Source: Halotalea alkalilenta (GTDB taxonomy: Bacteria > Pseudomonadota > Gammaproteobacteria > Pseudomonadales > Halomonadaceae). Taken from it: 64,000 bases of DNA. The DNA lies in the NCBI RefSeq assembly GCF_001648175.1, contig NZ_CP015243.1:434001-498000 (forward strand), read 5' to 3'. Below, piece by piece: positions 34,718 to 47,022 of this stretch. Below the pieces are notes generated by a model. It did not search any database and was not told the origin of the DNA. It was given only the letters and a program-made list of their open reading frames with translations. Every line of letters begins with the position of its first letter. Positions within the stretch are counted from its first letter, which is position 1. The position numbers and the translations under genes were made by a program.

Positions 34718-35488
34718 TCAGCCCGCCTCGCCAGCTCCTTCGACCACCACCAGTTCGACGCCGCGGGCAGTGATACGCTCGCGCAGCGCTGGTTCGAGCC
34801 GGTCATCGGTGATCAGCACGTCGATCGCCTCCCAGTCGAGCTCGAGATTCGGCATTCGCCGCCCGACCTTGTCCGCCTCGGCCATCACCACCACCTCGCG
34901 TGCCACCTCGGCCATCACCTGGGAAAGCCGGATCAGCTCGTTGAAGGTAGTGGTACCACGCTCGAGATCGATGCCATCGGCGCCGATGAACAGTTGGTCG
35001 AAGTCATAGGCGCGCAGCACCTGCTCGGCGATCTGGCCCTGGAACGAGTTCGAGCGCTCGTCCCAGGTACCGCCGGTCATCAAGAGCGATGGGTGGCTCG
35101 GAAGCTCGCGCAGGGCGTTGGCGACCATCAGCGAATTGGTCATCGCCACCAGCCCGAGCACGTCCTCGAGTTCAGGGATCAGCGCCGCGGTGGTACTGCC
35201 GCTGTCGATGATGATCCGTGCATGATCGCGGATGCGACGGCGCGCCTCGTGGGCGATTCGCTGCTTGATCGGTGAAATCCGCGCGGGCTCGGCCTGTTCA
35301 CGGGGGATCAGCGCGGCACCGCCATAGCGGCGGATCAACCGACCGGCATCCTCGAGCAGGGCGAGATCCTTGCGGATGGTCACTTCCGAAGTGGCGAAAT
35401 AGTGGGCCAGCGCCTCGACGCTGATCTCTCCTTGCTCTTCGAGCAGGGAGAGGATCTCTTCACGACGTGCGGGCGTTCTTCTCGACAT
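34718..35488 (-). CDS. glmR: DeoR/GlpR-family regulator (GlmR-like)
   Basis: This 256-aa DeoR-family regulator has an N-terminal HTH (VEALAHYFATSEVTIRKDLALLEDAGRLIRRYGGA) and a C-terminal sugar-phosphate-binding DeoRC domain (IIDSGSTTAALIPEL, TNSLMVANAL, FIGADGIDLERG). The position between glmU and glmS is the same as GlmR in Pseudomonas, which controls glmS. The symbol is based on that synteny. A strong terminator separates it from glmU, so it likely has its own promoter and may be co-transcribed with glmS. Confidence 0.85.
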   Translation of the reverse strand: MSRRTPARREEILSLLEEQGEISVEALAHYFATSEVTIRKDLALLEDAGRLIRRYGGAALIPREQAEPARISPIKQRIAHEARRRIRDHARIIIDSGSTTAALIPELEDVLGLVAMTNSLMVANALRELPSHPSLLMTGGTWDERSNSFQGQIAEQVLRAYDFDQLFIGADGIDLERGTTTFNELIRLSQVMAEVAREVVVMAEADKVGRRMPNLELDWEAIDVLITDDRLEPALRERITARGVELVVVEGAGEAG

Positions 35489-35510
35489 GGAATACTCTAT
35501 CGTAGCCGTG

Positions 35511-35556
35511 AAAAAAACGGCGTTTCCGAAAGATTATATCTTTCGAACACGCCGTT
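35511..35556 (-). terminator. Rho-independent terminator of glmU
   Basis: An 18-nt arm at 35539-35556 pairs with 35516-35533 (two mismatches) around TTATA. On the minus strand it is followed by seven Ts (35517-35511). It begins 19 nt past the glmU stop. Confidence 0.9.
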
Positions 35557-35574
35557 CAATGTTTCAATTCGAAA

Positions 35575-36933
35575 TCAACCCTTCTTGGGTCGCTGCCAGC
35601 CGGTCTTCTCGACCTGGCGGCTGCGGGCGACCACCAATCGGTCGTGCTCCACCGCCTGGGTCAGCGTCGAGCCAGCGGCGATGGTCACGCGATCGCCGAT
35701 CGTGATCGGCGCCACCAGCGCCGTATTGGAACCGACGAAGACCTCGTCACCGATCTCGGTGCGGTGCTTGTTCACCCCATCGTAGTTGCAGGTGATGGTC
35801 CCGGCACCGACATTGGTGTCTCGGCCTATCCGCGCATCGCCGATGTAGCTCAGGTGGTTGACCTTGCTGCCGGCACCGATCCGCGCCTGCTTGGTTTCGA
35901 CGAAGTTGCCGATCCGCACGCCGCGGGCCAGCACGGTACCAGGGCGCAGCCGGGCAAAGGGCCCGATCTGGCTGTCGCCTTCGATCTCGGCGCCGTCGAT
36001 CACGCTGTGCGCCTCGATCCGGGTGCCGGGCCCGATGTTCGCATCGCGGATCACGCAATAGGGCCCGACGCTCACGTTCTCGCCCAGGCTCACCTCGCCT
36101 TCGAACACGCAGCCAACGTCGATCGAGACGTCGAACCCGACTTCGAGCGAGCCACGCAGTTCGAAGCGGGAAGGGTCGCTCAGCGTCGCGCCCTCGGCCA
36201 TCACCCGCTCGGCCTGTTCACGCTGAAGCCAGCGTTCGAGCGCGGCGAGCTGAGTCCGGTCATTGACGCCTGCAACCTCCTGGACGTGCTCGGGCTGGGC
36301 CGCGTCGATCTCGATACCTTCGCACCGCGCCATGGCGACGATATCGGTGAGGTAGTACTCGCCCTGGGCATTGGCCGAGGAGAGCTTCGGCAGCCAGCGC
36401 TTCAGCAGCGCTCCGGTGGTGGCGAGAATACCGGTATTGCACTCGCGCACCCGACGCTGCTCCAAGCTTGCGTCCTTGTGCTCGACGATGCTCGAGATCC
36501 GCCCACTCCCATCGCGAATGATCCGTCCATAGCCGGAGGGATCGGCGAGTTCGACGGTGAGCAGATTGAGCCGGTCGTGATCGAGCCCTTCGATCAGTCG
36601 CTCGAGGGTTTCGCCCCGGATCAGCGGCACATCACCGTAGAGCACCAGCACCGGGCCGTCGCCCAGCGACGCCAGCGCCTGGGCCACCGCGTGGCCAGTA
36701 CCCAGCTGCTCGGACTGCACCACGAAATCCAGGCCCTGGCCTGCGAACGCCGACTCGATCCGTTTTGCACCGTGTCCGATCACGACGTGCAGGCGCGCAT
36801 CCCCAAGCGTTCTGGCTGCGTCTACCACCCTCTGCAGCATCGGCCGGCCGGCAAGCGGGTGAAGGACCTTGGGCAGCCTGGAGCGCATCCGGCTGCCTTG
36901 GCCGGCGGCGAGGATCACGACATCGAGGGACAT
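35575..36933 (-). CDS. glmU: Bifunctional GlmU (GlcNAc-1-P uridyltransferase / GlcN-1-P acetyltransferase)
   Basis: GlmU makes UDP-GlcNAc in two steps. The 452-aa protein has an N-terminal nucleotidyltransferase domain with LAAGQGSRMRSRLPKVLHPLAG and a C-terminal left-handed beta-helix with the acetyltransferase sites (RPGTVLARGVRIGNFVETK, LSYIGDARIGRDTNVGAGTITCNYDGVNKH). The ATG at 36933 (MSLDVVILAAG) is the family start; a longer frame to 36990 runs into the spacer. It lies between the atp operon terminator and its own terminator. With glmS, it completes the UDP-GlcNAc path except for GlmM. Confidence 0.97.
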   Translation of the reverse strand: MSLDVVILAAGQGSRMRSRLPKVLHPLAGRPMLQRVVDAARTLGDARLHVVIGHGAKRIESAFAGQGLDFVVQSEQLGTGHAVAQALASLGDGPVLVLYGDVPLIRGETLERLIEGLDHDRLNLLTVELADPSGYGRIIRDGSGRISSIVEHKDASLEQRRVRECNTGILATTGALLKRWLPKLSSANAQGEYYLTDIVAMARCEGIEIDAAQPEHVQEVAGVNDRTQLAALERWLQREQAERVMAEGATLSDPSRFELRGSLEVGFDVSIDVGCVFEGEVSLGENVSVGPYCVIRDANIGPGTRIEAHSVIDGAEIEGDSQIGPFARLRPGTVLARGVRIGNFVETKQARIGAGSKVNHLSYIGDARIGRDTNVGAGTITCNYDGVNKHRTEIGDEVFVGSNTALVAPITIGDRVTIAAGSTLTQAVEHDRLVVARSRQVEKTGWQRPKKG

Positions 36934-37052
36934 GGATACTCCGCGGAAAATCGATTGAATGGAGAAAGCGCACAGCGATGCGTCGAGCACCGCCGGCCGG
37001 GAATGGAGGGATTACACCACAGCGCAGCGACCGGCGGCACGCATCCAAGGCG

Positions 37053-37088
37053 GTTAAAACGCAAACGCCCCGGCCAAGGCCAGGGCGT
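37053..37088 (-). terminator. Terminator of the atp operon
   Basis: ACGCCCCGGCC pairs with GGCCAGGGCGT (one mismatch) across an AA loop, followed on the minus strand by TTTGCGTTTTAACC. It lies about 19 nt beyond the atpC stop. Confidence 0.82.
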
Positions 37089-37106
37089 CTGGAACGACAT
37101 CAACGA

Positions 37107-37529
37107 TCAGGACTTGCGGCGCTTGAGCTCGTTGAGGGTGCGAAGCCGCGCGTTGGCCTCGGCGATATCGGCAAGCGCGCTCGAATAATCGAGCTCGGCT
37201 TTCTTATTGCCGATCGCCCGCTGTGCCTCGTCGCGTACATGCTGCGCTGCAGCCTCGTCGAGGTCGCGCGCCCGCGCGGCCGTGTCGGCGAGGATCGACA
37301 CCATATCCGGCTGAATCTCGAGGAAGCCACCGGAGACGTAGAACACCTCCTCCTGGCCACCTTCGCGTGTCACTTGCACCGGCCCCGGCGCCAGCAGGGT
37401 CAGCAGCGGCTCGTGGCCCGCGCGAATGCCCAGCTCACCCTCGATGCCGGTGGCGACGACCTGCGAAACCTTACCGGAGAAGATCGCTGTCTCGACGCTG
37501 ACGATGTCGCACTGGAAGCTGTTTGCCAT
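37107..37529 (-). CDS. atpC: F1Fo ATP synthase epsilon subunit
   Basis: Epsilon is part of the central rotor stalk and inhibits ATP hydrolysis. The 140-aa protein has the N-terminal beta-sandwich (FQCDIVSVETAIFSGKVSQVVA, GELGIRAGHEPLLTLLAPGPV) and a C-terminal helical hairpin (about 90-138), both of normal length. It is the last gene of the atpIBEFHAGDC operon, 50 nt after atpD, followed by a terminator. Confidence 0.97.
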   Translation of the reverse strand: MANSFQCDIVSVETAIFSGKVSQVVATGIEGELGIRAGHEPLLTLLAPGPVQVTREGGQEEVFYVSGGFLEIQPDMVSILADTAARARDLDEAAAQHVRDEAQRAIGNKKAELDYSSALADIAEANARLRTLNELKRRKS

Positions 37530-37579
37530 CTCTGTCTCCTACCGACGCCGCCCCTGGGCGGCGTCGAATGAAGGAATGC

Positions 37580-38983
<1,404 letters not shown>

Positions 38984-39033
38984 TCATGCCGCCAGGCATG
39001 TCGAATGATCCATGGGCGGCGTCGCCTTCGGCA

Positions 39034-39906
39034 TCAGACCGCCGCGGCACCGCCAACAATCTCGGAGATCTCTTGGGTGATCGCCGCCTGACGCGCCTTG
39101 TTATAGGCCAACTGCAGGTCGCTGATGATTTCACCAGCGTTGTCGGAGGCATTCTTCATCGCGATCATCCGAGCCGCCTGCTCACAAGCGATGTTCTCGA
39201 CCACTGCCTGATAGACCTGTGATTCGACGTAGCGCACCAGCAGTCCATCGAGGATCACTTTCGGATCCTCAGGCTCGAAGAGGTAGAACCAGCTCCCCTT
39301 GCTCGCCACCGGCGCTTCCTCAGGGTTGGCCTCGAGCGGCAGCAGCTGACGCACGACCGGCTTCTGGGTCATGGTGTTGACGAACTCGTTCGCCACCACC
39401 ACCAGCCGATCCAGCTTGCCTTCGTCGAAAGCGTCGAGCATCACCTTGATACTGCCGAGCAGGGCACTGACTTCGGGGGCATCGCCCAGGCCCGACTTGG
39501 AAGCCACCAGCTCGCCGCCGTACTTCTTGAAGAAGCTCGCGCCCTTGCTGCCGATCGCGCAGAACGCCACCCCGATTCCCTGATCGTGGTAGCGCTTGGC
39601 TTCGCTCAGCGCGGCCTTGAACACGTTGACGTTGAGACCACCGCACAGCCCACGGTCGGTGGTGACGATGATCAAGCCAACGCGCTTGAGCTCACGCTGC
39701 ATCAAGTAGGGGTGGCGATAATCCAGGTTCGCATCCGCGGTGTGGTAGCACACCTCGCGAACCTTGCGCGCATAGGGCTGACTCGCCGTCATGCGCTCTT
39801 GAGCCCGGCGCATCTTCGACGCAGCGACCATCTCCATCGCACTGGTGATCTTCTGCGTGTTCTTGATGCTGCCGATCTGTTGCTTGATCTCTTTTCCGGC
39901 TGCCAT
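39034..39906 (-). CDS. atpG: F1Fo ATP synthase gamma subunit
   Basis: Gamma is the central rotor shaft. The 290-aa protein has the conserved N-terminal coiled helix ([28 protein letters not shown]), the Rossmann-like middle ([12 protein letters not shown] read here as [14 protein letters not shown]) and the C-terminal helix ([31 protein letters not shown]) that fills the alpha-beta barrel. It starts 138 nt after atpA, the widest gap in the F1 part of the operon. Confidence 0.97.
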   Translation of the reverse strand: MAAGKEIKQQIGSIKNTQKITSAMEMVAASKMRRAQERMTASQPYARKVREVCYHTADANLDYRHPYLMQRELKRVGLIIVTTDRGLCGGLNVNVFKAALSEAKRYHDQGIGVAFCAIGSKGASFFKKYGGELVASKSGLGDAPEVSALLGSIKVMLDAFDEGKLDRLVVVANEFVNTMTQKPVVRQLLPLEANPEEAPVASKGSWFYLFEPEDPKVILDGLLVRYVESQVYQAVVENIACEQAARMIAMKNASDNAGEIISDLQLAYNKARQAAITQEISEIVGGAAAV

Positions 39907-40044
39907 GGCGATCTCCTGTACGAACCCGGAAACGTGTTGCTTGAGGCTTGAACCCGCCGCGCCACGTTCGCTGGCGGCGTCCGGAGCGATCCGGCACGCC
40001 TCCTTAGAGCATCGGGGGGCGCATCCGCGCCCACCTAGCCTTGC

Positions 40045-41586
40045 TTAGTTGCGGGTCGCCTTGAAGCTCTCGACGGCTTCCTTGAGACCTTTCTGGATCT
40101 CGTCGTCGTAGCCGCCCTTCTGGTTGATCTTGTCCAGCAGCTCGGCATGCTCGGTGTGCATGTACTCGAGCAGATCGCGTTCGAAGACCAATACGTCGCT
40201 GACCGCCACGTCGTTCAGGTAGCCTTCGTTGGCGGTGTACAGGGACACCGCCATTTCAGCGACCGACATCGGTGCGAACTGCTTCTGCTTCATCAGTTCG
40301 GTGACGCGCTGGCCGTGCTCGAGCTGCTTGCGGGTGGCTTCGTCGAGGTCAGAGGCGAATTGCGAGAACGCCGCCAGCTCGCGATACTGCGCGAGCGCCA
40401 GACGCACGCCGCCGCCGAGCTTCTTGATCGCCTTGGTCTGCGCCGCGCCACCGACACGGGAGACCGAGAGACCGGCGTTGATCGCCGGACGCACGCCCGA
40501 GTTGAACAGGTTGGTCTCGAGGAAGATCTGGCCATCGGTGATCGAGATCACGTTGGTCGGAACGAACGCCGAAACGTCGCCGCCCTGGGTCTCGATGATC
40601 GGCAGCGCGGTCAACGAGCCGGTCTGGCCTTTCACTTCACCCTTGGTGAACTCTTCGACGTACGCGGCGCTGACGCGCGAGGCACGCTCGAGCAGACGCG
40701 AGTGGAGATAGAAGACGTCGCCGGGATAGGCTTCACGACCCGGGGGGCGCTTGAGCAGCAGCGAGATCTGGCGATAGGCCCAGGCCTGCTTGGTCAGATC
40801 GTCATAGACGATCAGCGCGTCCTGGCCGCGATCGCGGAAGTATTCGCCCATGGTGCAGCCGGCGTAGGGTGCCAGGTACTGCATCGCGGCAGGGTCGGCG
40901 GCGCCGGCGGCGACGATGATGGTGTGATCCATCGCGCCGTGGTCTTCGAGCTTACGCACCATGTTGGCGATGGTCGACTGCTTCTGGCCGATGGCCACGT
41001 AGACGCAGACGACGCCCTTGCCTTTCTGGTTGATGATCGCATCGATCGCGATCGCCGACTTGCCTACCTGGCGATCGCCGATGATCAGCTCGCGCTGACC
41101 GCGGCCGATCGGCACCATCGCATCGATCGCTTTGAGACCGGTCTGCACCGGCTGATCGACGCCCTGACGCCAGATGACGCCGGGTGCGATCTTCTCGATC
41201 GCATCGCGCTCGGTCGCCTTGATGTCGCCCTTGCCATCGATCGGATTACCGAGCGCGTCGACCACGCGGCCGATCAGCTCGGGGCCGACCGGCACTTCGA
41301 GAATGCGGCCGGTGCACTTGCCGATCATGCCCTCGGTGAGCATCTCATAGTCGCCGAGCACCACGATGCCTACGCTGTCGCGCTCGAGGTTGAGCACCAT
41401 GCCGTAGACATCGCCAGGGAACTCGATCATCTCGCCGTACATGGCGTCGGTGAGCCCATGGACGGTGACGATGCCGTCGGCGACGCTGACGATGGTGCCC
41501 TCGTTGTGGGCTTCAAGACCGGCATCGAGCTTTTCGATCCGGCTCTTGATGATGTCGCTGATTTCGGAAGGATTCAGTTGCTGCAT
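40045..41586 (-). CDS. atpA: F1Fo ATP synthase alpha subunit
   Basis: Alpha provides the non-catalytic nucleotide sites. The 513-aa protein has the N-terminal beta-barrel, Walker [12 protein letters not shown], Walker [12 protein letters not shown], the arginine-finger region [15 protein letters not shown], and the C-terminal helical domain. Length and motifs are ordinary. It is 16 nt after atpH. Confidence 0.98.
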   Translation of the reverse strand: MQQLNPSEISDIIKSRIEKLDAGLEAHNEGTIVSVADGIVTVHGLTDAMYGEMIEFPGDVYGMVLNLERDSVGIVVLGDYEMLTEGMIGKCTGRILEVPVGPELIGRVVDALGNPIDGKGDIKATERDAIEKIAPGVIWRQGVDQPVQTGLKAIDAMVPIGRGQRELIIGDRQVGKSAIAIDAIINQKGKGVVCVYVAIGQKQSTIANMVRKLEDHGAMDHTIIVAAGAADPAAMQYLAPYAGCTMGEYFRDRGQDALIVYDDLTKQAWAYRQISLLLKRPPGREAYPGDVFYLHSRLLERASRVSAAYVEEFTKGEVKGQTGSLTALPIIETQGGDVSAFVPTNVISITDGQIFLETNLFNSGVRPAINAGLSVSRVGGAAQTKAIKKLGGGVRLALAQYRELAAFSQFASDLDEATRKQLEHGQRVTELMKQKQFAPMSVAEMAVSLYTANEGYLNDVAVSDVLVFERDLLEYMHTEHAELLDKINQKGGYDDEIQKGLKEAVESFKATRN

Positions 41587-41602
41587 GCCATGTCCCCTGA
41601 CC

Positions 41603-42145
41603 TCAGGCGTTCAGACTGCTCTCGAGCTGCGCCAATCGTCCGCGCAGCGACCCGTCGATGACGGTATCGCCTGCATGGATGATGACACCGCCGATCAGCG
41701 AGCCGTCCACTGAAGTGGTGATAGAGATTTCACGGTCGAGGCGCTTCTTGAGCGCGTCGGCGAGCTTGCCCTGCTGCGCATCGCTCAAGGCAAAGGCGCT
41801 GATGATTTCGACCTCGACGCGGCGCTCGTGCTCGGCGCGAGCAGCCTCGAACTGTTCAAATATCTCGGCCAGCGCCGCCAGTCGCCCGTTCTCGGCGAGC
41901 AGGGCAACGAAGTTGGCGCCCCGAGCGTCGAGCTGGTCGCCGCAGAGTTCGACGATGATTTCCGCCGTGCGGCCCGGCGCGTGACGCGGATCTTCGATCA
42001 CGCTTTCGACGCGAGGATCCAGAACCACCCAGGCGAGGAGCTCGAGCATCTTCGACCAGTTGCTCAGGTCACCCTGCGCAACCGCCGTTTCGAAAGCTGC
42101 CTTGGCGTAAGGCCTGGCGACCGTAGCGGGATTCGACTGTGCCAT
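41603..42145 (-). CDS. atpH: F1Fo ATP synthase delta subunit
   Basis: Delta links the alpha3beta3 head to the b-subunit stator. The 180-aa protein has the N-terminal helical bundle beginning [19 protein letters not shown] and the C-terminal portion with the conserved [29 protein letters not shown] strand (split here as [18 protein letters not shown]). It sits between atpF (11 nt) and atpA (16 nt). Confidence 0.96.
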   Translation of the reverse strand: MAQSNPATVARPYAKAAFETAVAQGDLSNWSKMLELLAWVVLDPRVESVIEDPRHAPGRTAEIIVELCGDQLDARGANFVALLAENGRLAALAEIFEQFEAARAEHERRVEVEIISAFALSDAQQGKLADALKKRLDREISITTSVDGSLIGGVIIHAGDTVIDGSLRGRLAQLESSLNA

Positions 42146-42156
42146 GAAATCCTCCC

Positions 42157-42627
42157 TCAGAGCTCGGCGGCGAGCTTGTCGAGAAGATCAGCGTGCTTCT
42201 TCTCATCGACGGAGGACTCGAGGATCCGTTCAGCACCCTGCACGGCGAGCGACGCGACCTGCGCGCGCAGCGCGAGCTTGGCGCTCTGCACTTCCTGCTC
42301 GATCTCGGCGCGGGCGCTGTCGATCATTCGCTGACCTTCCACCCGCGCGGTCTCGCGTGCTTCCTCGATCATCTTGTTCGAGCGCGAACGCGCTTGCTCG
42401 ACGATCTTGGCTGCCTCGTCACGCGTCTCGCGCAGGATCTGCTCGGCTTCGGCCTGGGCGCGGTCGAGTTCCTGCTTGGCACGATCTGCGGCATTGAGAC
42501 CTTCGGCGATCTTCTTCTCACGCTCTGCGAGCGCACTGGAGATCGGCGGCCACACGTACTTCATGCAGAACCAGACAAAGATCGCGAACGAGATCGCTTG
42601 TCCGATGAGTGTCAGGTTGATGTTCAC
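42157..42627 (-). CDS. atpF: F1Fo ATP synthase b subunit
   Basis: This is the peripheral stalk of the synthase. The 156-aa protein has one N-terminal TM ([22 protein letters not shown]) followed by a long, charged, Ala/Glu/Arg-rich coiled coil (about 35-140). Length equals that of E. coli AtpF. It is 82 nt after atpE. Confidence 0.97.
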   Translation of the reverse strand: MNINLTLIGQAISFAIFVWFCMKYVWPPISSALAEREKKIAEGLNAADRAKQELDRAQAEAEQILRETRDEAAKIVEQARSRSNKMIEEARETARVEGQRMIDSARAEIEQEVQSAKLALRAQVASLAVQGAERILESSVDEKKHADLLDKLAAEL

Positions 42628-42709
42628 AGGCGAGTACCTTTGACAATTCGTGGTGACCGGAATCGTGAGAGCCGAGCCAGCTGGTTAGAACCCGCCCGGC
42701 ACTGGCGGA

Positions 42710-43000
<291 letters not shown>

Positions 43001-43107
43001 TCACCGAGGCATCGCGCACGACGTCGATCGATCCAGCGCCCCGGCGCAGAGTGGTCGGCGTCGGCCAGACCGGACTGCGCCACGCGGCGCGAGCTCGATG
43101 ATTCCTT

Positions 43108-43944
<837 letters not shown>

Positions 43945-44364
43945 TCAAATCCGGCGGCTAACCAGCCCGCGCAGCAGCCAGGGGGCTAGCCAGTGCGCAA
44001 GGGAGGTCGCCACGTAAGCACAAAAGAACGAAGCTGGGTTTGAGGGGGGCACTAGCGCGAACACGATCGCGAAGAGTGCCACCGTCAAACCGAACTTACC
44101 CGCTGCCGCACGGTAGAGCGTGCCGACGGAACCTTGCGAGGCACGAGCCGAGTAGACACGCGAAAACTGCCAGGCGAAATAGAAGCAGGGAATCACGCTG
44201 ACCAACGCACCGGAGAACGCGCTGAAAGCGGCCTGTTGGTCGATCGCAAGCAACGCGACCAGTGCCGCCGCCATTCCCACGGCCGACTGAACCGCCACGA
44301 TCTTGAACGGCAAGGTGTCGCGCGGCTTTCTTTGGCGATGTACCGCGGAACTCACTCGCTGCAT
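43945..44364 (-). CDS. atpI: ATP synthase assembly protein I
   Basis: AtpI assists c-ring assembly or Mg2+ uptake and is the first gene of the atp operon. The 139-aa protein has four TM segments (FKIVAVQSAVGMAAALVALLA, FSAFSGALVSVIPCFYFAW, FGLTVALFAIVFALV, ASFFCAYVATSLAHWLAPWLL). I chose the ATG at 44364 (MQRVSSAVHRQRK); the longer frame starts at a TTG (44427). The operon promoter should lie in 44365-44592. Confidence 0.9.
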   Translation of the reverse strand: MQRVSSAVHRQRKPRDTLPFKIVAVQSAVGMAAALVALLAIDQQAAFSAFSGALVSVIPCFYFAWQFSRVYSARASQGSVGTLYRAAAGKFGLTVALFAIVFALVPPSNPASFFCAYVATSLAHWLAPWLLRGLVSRRI

Positions 44365-44592
44365 GATGTCCAAGTACTCGACTGTCTTTCCGGGCGGCGC
44401 CTGGCGCTTAGAATGCGCGCAAGCCAAGGTTCGGCTTCAAAATTCCGGCGAATTATAAGGCGCGCACAGATGCGCTTCAATGCAATGTTGGTCGGAAGCC
44501 CGTCTCTTGGGCTTGATTTAAGCCCGCTGAGCACTGATTCCGGCAAATCTGCGGCAAAATGCCGCAGTCCAAAGATCAAACTTCCCATCACT

Positions 44593-45528
44593 TCAGCGAA
44601 TGTGGGCGAGTATTCCGTCCAGCTCGTCGAGGCTCGAGTACTTGATCAGTACCTTGCCCTTGCCGGATGCACCATGATCGATCTTCACGGCGGCGCCGAG
44701 CAGCTCGCCGAGACGGTTCTCGAGCTGGGCGACATCCGCCGTGCCGCGGGACTCCTTCGCCGGCGGCGATAGCAGCCGACGAACCATCGACTCGGTCTGG
44801 CGCACGGTGAGCCCGCGAGCCACCACGTCGCGAGCGGCGTGACGCTGCCGCGCACCCTTCAACGGCAGCAGCGCCCGGGCGTGGCCGACGTCCAGCTCGC
44901 CACGCTCCAGCATGCCCTGCACCTCCGCCTCCAGCGCCAGCAATCGCAGCAGGTTGGCCACCTGGGCGCGCGACTTGCCGACCGCCTCGGCGACCTGCTG
45001 CTGGGTAAGAGCGAACTCGTCGATCAGTCTCTTCAGCGCCAGCGCCTCGTCGATCGCGCTCAAATCCTCGCGCTGGATGTTCTCGATCAGCGCCAGCGCC
45101 AGCGCGGACTCGTCGTCCAATTCCCGAACCACCGCCGGAATCACCTCGAGCCCGGCGAGCTGCGCCGCGCGCCAGCGACGTTCACCGGCGATGATCTCGT
45201 AGCGCTGGCGCTCGCCCTTACCGGCGAGCGGGCGCACCACGATCGGCTGCATCACGCCACGGTGCTTGATCGAGGCGGCGAGCTCATCGAGCCGTTCGCG
45301 ATCGAATTCCCGTCGGGGCTGGTAGCGGCCGCGGCTCAGCGCGCCGAGCTCGAGCCGCAGCAGTCGCTCTGCGTGCTCGTCCTCCGAGCGGGGGGAAGCA
45401 TCGACCGGAGCTTCGGCTGGATCGGCATGCCGCTCATCGACGCTCACCTCGTCGAGCGGCGTACGGCTGCGGCCCCGCGCGCCGATCAGCGCATCGAGCC
45501 CGCGTCCCAGTGCGCGCTTGCGTGTCAT
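44593..45528 (-). CDS. parB: Chromosome-partitioning protein ParB
   Basis: ParB binds parS near the origin and spreads as a CTP-dependent clamp. The 311-aa protein has a variable charged N-terminus with the ParA-activating RALGRGLDALIG, the CTP-binding motif GERRWRA, ENIQREDLSAIDEA, an HTH (TQQQVAEAVGKSRAQVANLLRLL) and a C-terminal dimerisation domain. It lies 55 nt after parA. I found no consensus parS site (TGTTNCACGTGNAACA) in the window. Confidence 0.97.
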   Translation of the reverse strand: MTRKRALGRGLDALIGARGRSRTPLDEVSVDERHADPAEAPVDASPRSEDEHAERLLRLELGALSRGRYQPRREFDRERLDELAASIKHRGVMQPIVVRPLAGKGERQRYEIIAGERRWRAAQLAGLEVIPAVVRELDDESALALALIENIQREDLSAIDEALALKRLIDEFALTQQQVAEAVGKSRAQVANLLRLLALEAEVQGMLERGELDVGHARALLPLKGARQRHAARDVVARGLTVRQTESMVRRLLSPPAKESRGTADVAQLENRLGELLGAAVKIDHGASGKGKVLIKYSSLDELDGILAHIR

Positions 45529-45583
45529 GCGAGATTCCCCTCTGCGGATGCCGGCAAGGCAGGCGTGGACGAGACATGGCGTT

Positions 45584-46354
45584 TCATAGCGAGAGCCTTT
45601 TGATCAGCTCCTTGGCCAGCACCCGATAGGCGTGGCTGCCGCGCGAGAGCTTGGCGTATTTGGTCACCGGAAGACCGTGGCTCGGCGCTTCCGCGACGCG
45701 CACGTTACGCGGGATGGCGGTCTTCAGCAGGTCGTCGCCGAAATAGTCGGAGAGCTGCTTGCTGACGTCCCGGGTGAGGCTGATGCGATTGTCGTACATG
45801 GTTCGCACAATGCCATGAATGGCCAGGGTCGGATTGATGCTCGCTCGCACCTGCTCGACGGTGTCGAGCAGCGCCGAGAGCCCTTCGAGGGCGTAGAACT
45901 CGCACTGCAGCGGGATCAATACCCCGTCCGCGGCGGTCAGGGCGTTGACCGTGAGCATGTTGAGCGACGGTGGGCAATCGATCAGCACCACGTCGTAGTC
46001 GCCGCTGACCTCGTCGAGCGCCTTGGCCAGGCGCCGTTCACGATGCTCGAAGTCGAGCAGGCTGACCTCGGCGGCAGTGAGGTCGCCATTGCCGGGCAGC
46101 AGGTGATAGCCCGCCTTGGGGCAGCGCACGATCGCCTCACGCGCGCTGATCTCGCCGAGCAGCACATCGAGGGCGCCGCCGTTGGGCAGGTCGTGCTTGT
46201 CGACCCCGCTGCCCATGGTGGCATGGCCCTGCGGGTCGAGATCGACCAGCAGCACCTTGCGCTTCAGCGCGCCGAGGGCGGCAGCGAGATTGACCGCCGT
46301 GGTGGTCTTGCCCACACCGCCTTTCTGGTTGGTCAGCGCGATGATCTGGGTCAC
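45584..46354 (-). CDS. parA: Chromosome-partitioning ATPase ParA
   Basis: This is a Walker-type ATPase that segregates the origin with ParB. The 256-aa protein has the deviant Walker A KGGVGKTTTAVN, the switch I DLDPQGHATMGSG, and Walker B DVVLIDCPPSL. It lacks the long N-terminal HTH of plasmid ParA types, consistent with a chromosomal Soj/ParA. Its start overlaps rsmG by 4 nt. Confidence 0.96.
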   Translation of the reverse strand: MTQIIALTNQKGGVGKTTTAVNLAAALGALKRKVLLVDLDPQGHATMGSGVDKHDLPNGGALDVLLGEISAREAIVRCPKAGYHLLPGNGDLTAAEVSLLDFEHRERRLAKALDEVSGDYDVVLIDCPPSLNMLTVNALTAADGVLIPLQCEFYALEGLSALLDTVEQVRASINPTLAIHGIVRTMYDNRISLTRDVSKQLSDYFGDDLLKTAIPRNVRVAEAPSHGLPVTKYAKLSRGSHAYRVLAKELIKRLSL

Positions 46355-47022
46355 GAAGCTGTTCCTTGCTGATCGAGATGATGCTCCGGCGCGAGCCGCA
46401 ACAGGTGGCGCGCGCCCTCCTCGCCAGGTACCGCGAGGGAGATACGCTCACGGATCACCACACCAGCGGGAGCCCGCTCCTCGTCGACCTCGCGTCGGCC
46501 TTTCATCGCCAGCCACTCGCCGCCGGCACCGAGCAGCGGACGGCTCAAGGCGATGAAATCGTCGAGCGAAGCAAAGGCGCGGCTGACGATCTGGTCGAAT
46601 CCGTGCGCGTCGGTGAAGGCTTCGATCCGCTCGTGCACCGGATGCACGTTGGCGAGACCCAGCTCGAGCACCGCCTGGCGCTGGAAGCGCACCTTCTTGC
46701 CGTTGCTGTCGAGCAGGGTGAGTTCCAGCGAAGGATCGAAGATCGCCAGCACTATCCCGGGCAGTCCGGGGCCTGCGCCGACATCGAGCACTCGAGGACC
46801 GCGTACCCACGGCACGATGCTCAGGCTGTCGAGCAGGTGGCGTTTGATCATCGCCTCGGGATCACGCACTGCGGTGAGGTTATAAGCGCGGTTCCACTTG
46901 TGCAACAGGGCAATGAAACGCAGTAACCGATCACGGCGATCCGCATCGAGTTCCAATCCGAGCCGGGCACAGCCCTGGTCGAGCAGCGCCCCGAGCCTGG
47001 GCGCGTCGATCGCTTCCGCCAT
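46351..47022 (-). CDS. rsmG: 16S rRNA (guanine527-N7)-methyltransferase RsmG
   Basis: RsmG (GidB) methylates G527 of 16S rRNA with SAM; its loss gives low-level streptomycin resistance. The 223-aa protein has the SAM site VLDVGAGPGLPGIVLAIF and the downstream VSRAFASLDDFI region. The start ATG overlaps the mnmG stop (ATGA) and its end overlaps parA, so the four genes mnmG-rsmG-parA-parB form a tight leftward unit. Confidence 0.96.
   Translation of the reverse strand: MAEAIDAPRLGALLDQGCARLGLELDADRRDRLLRFIALLHKWNRAYNLTAVRDPEAMIKRHLLDSLSIVPWVRGPRVLDVGAGPGLPGIVLAIFDPSLELTLLDSNGKKVRFQRQAVLELGLANVHPVHERIEAFTDAHGFDQIVSRAFASLDDFIALSRPLLGAGGEWLAMKGRREVDEERAPAGVVIRERISLAVPGEEGARHLLRLAPEHHLDQQGTAS

Noticed and set aside
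35644..37188. Long plus-strand open frame opposite glmU (also similar frames opposite atpA, atpD and mnmG)
   Set aside because: The minus-strand genes are certain by motif; the opposite frames are high-GC shadows without domains.
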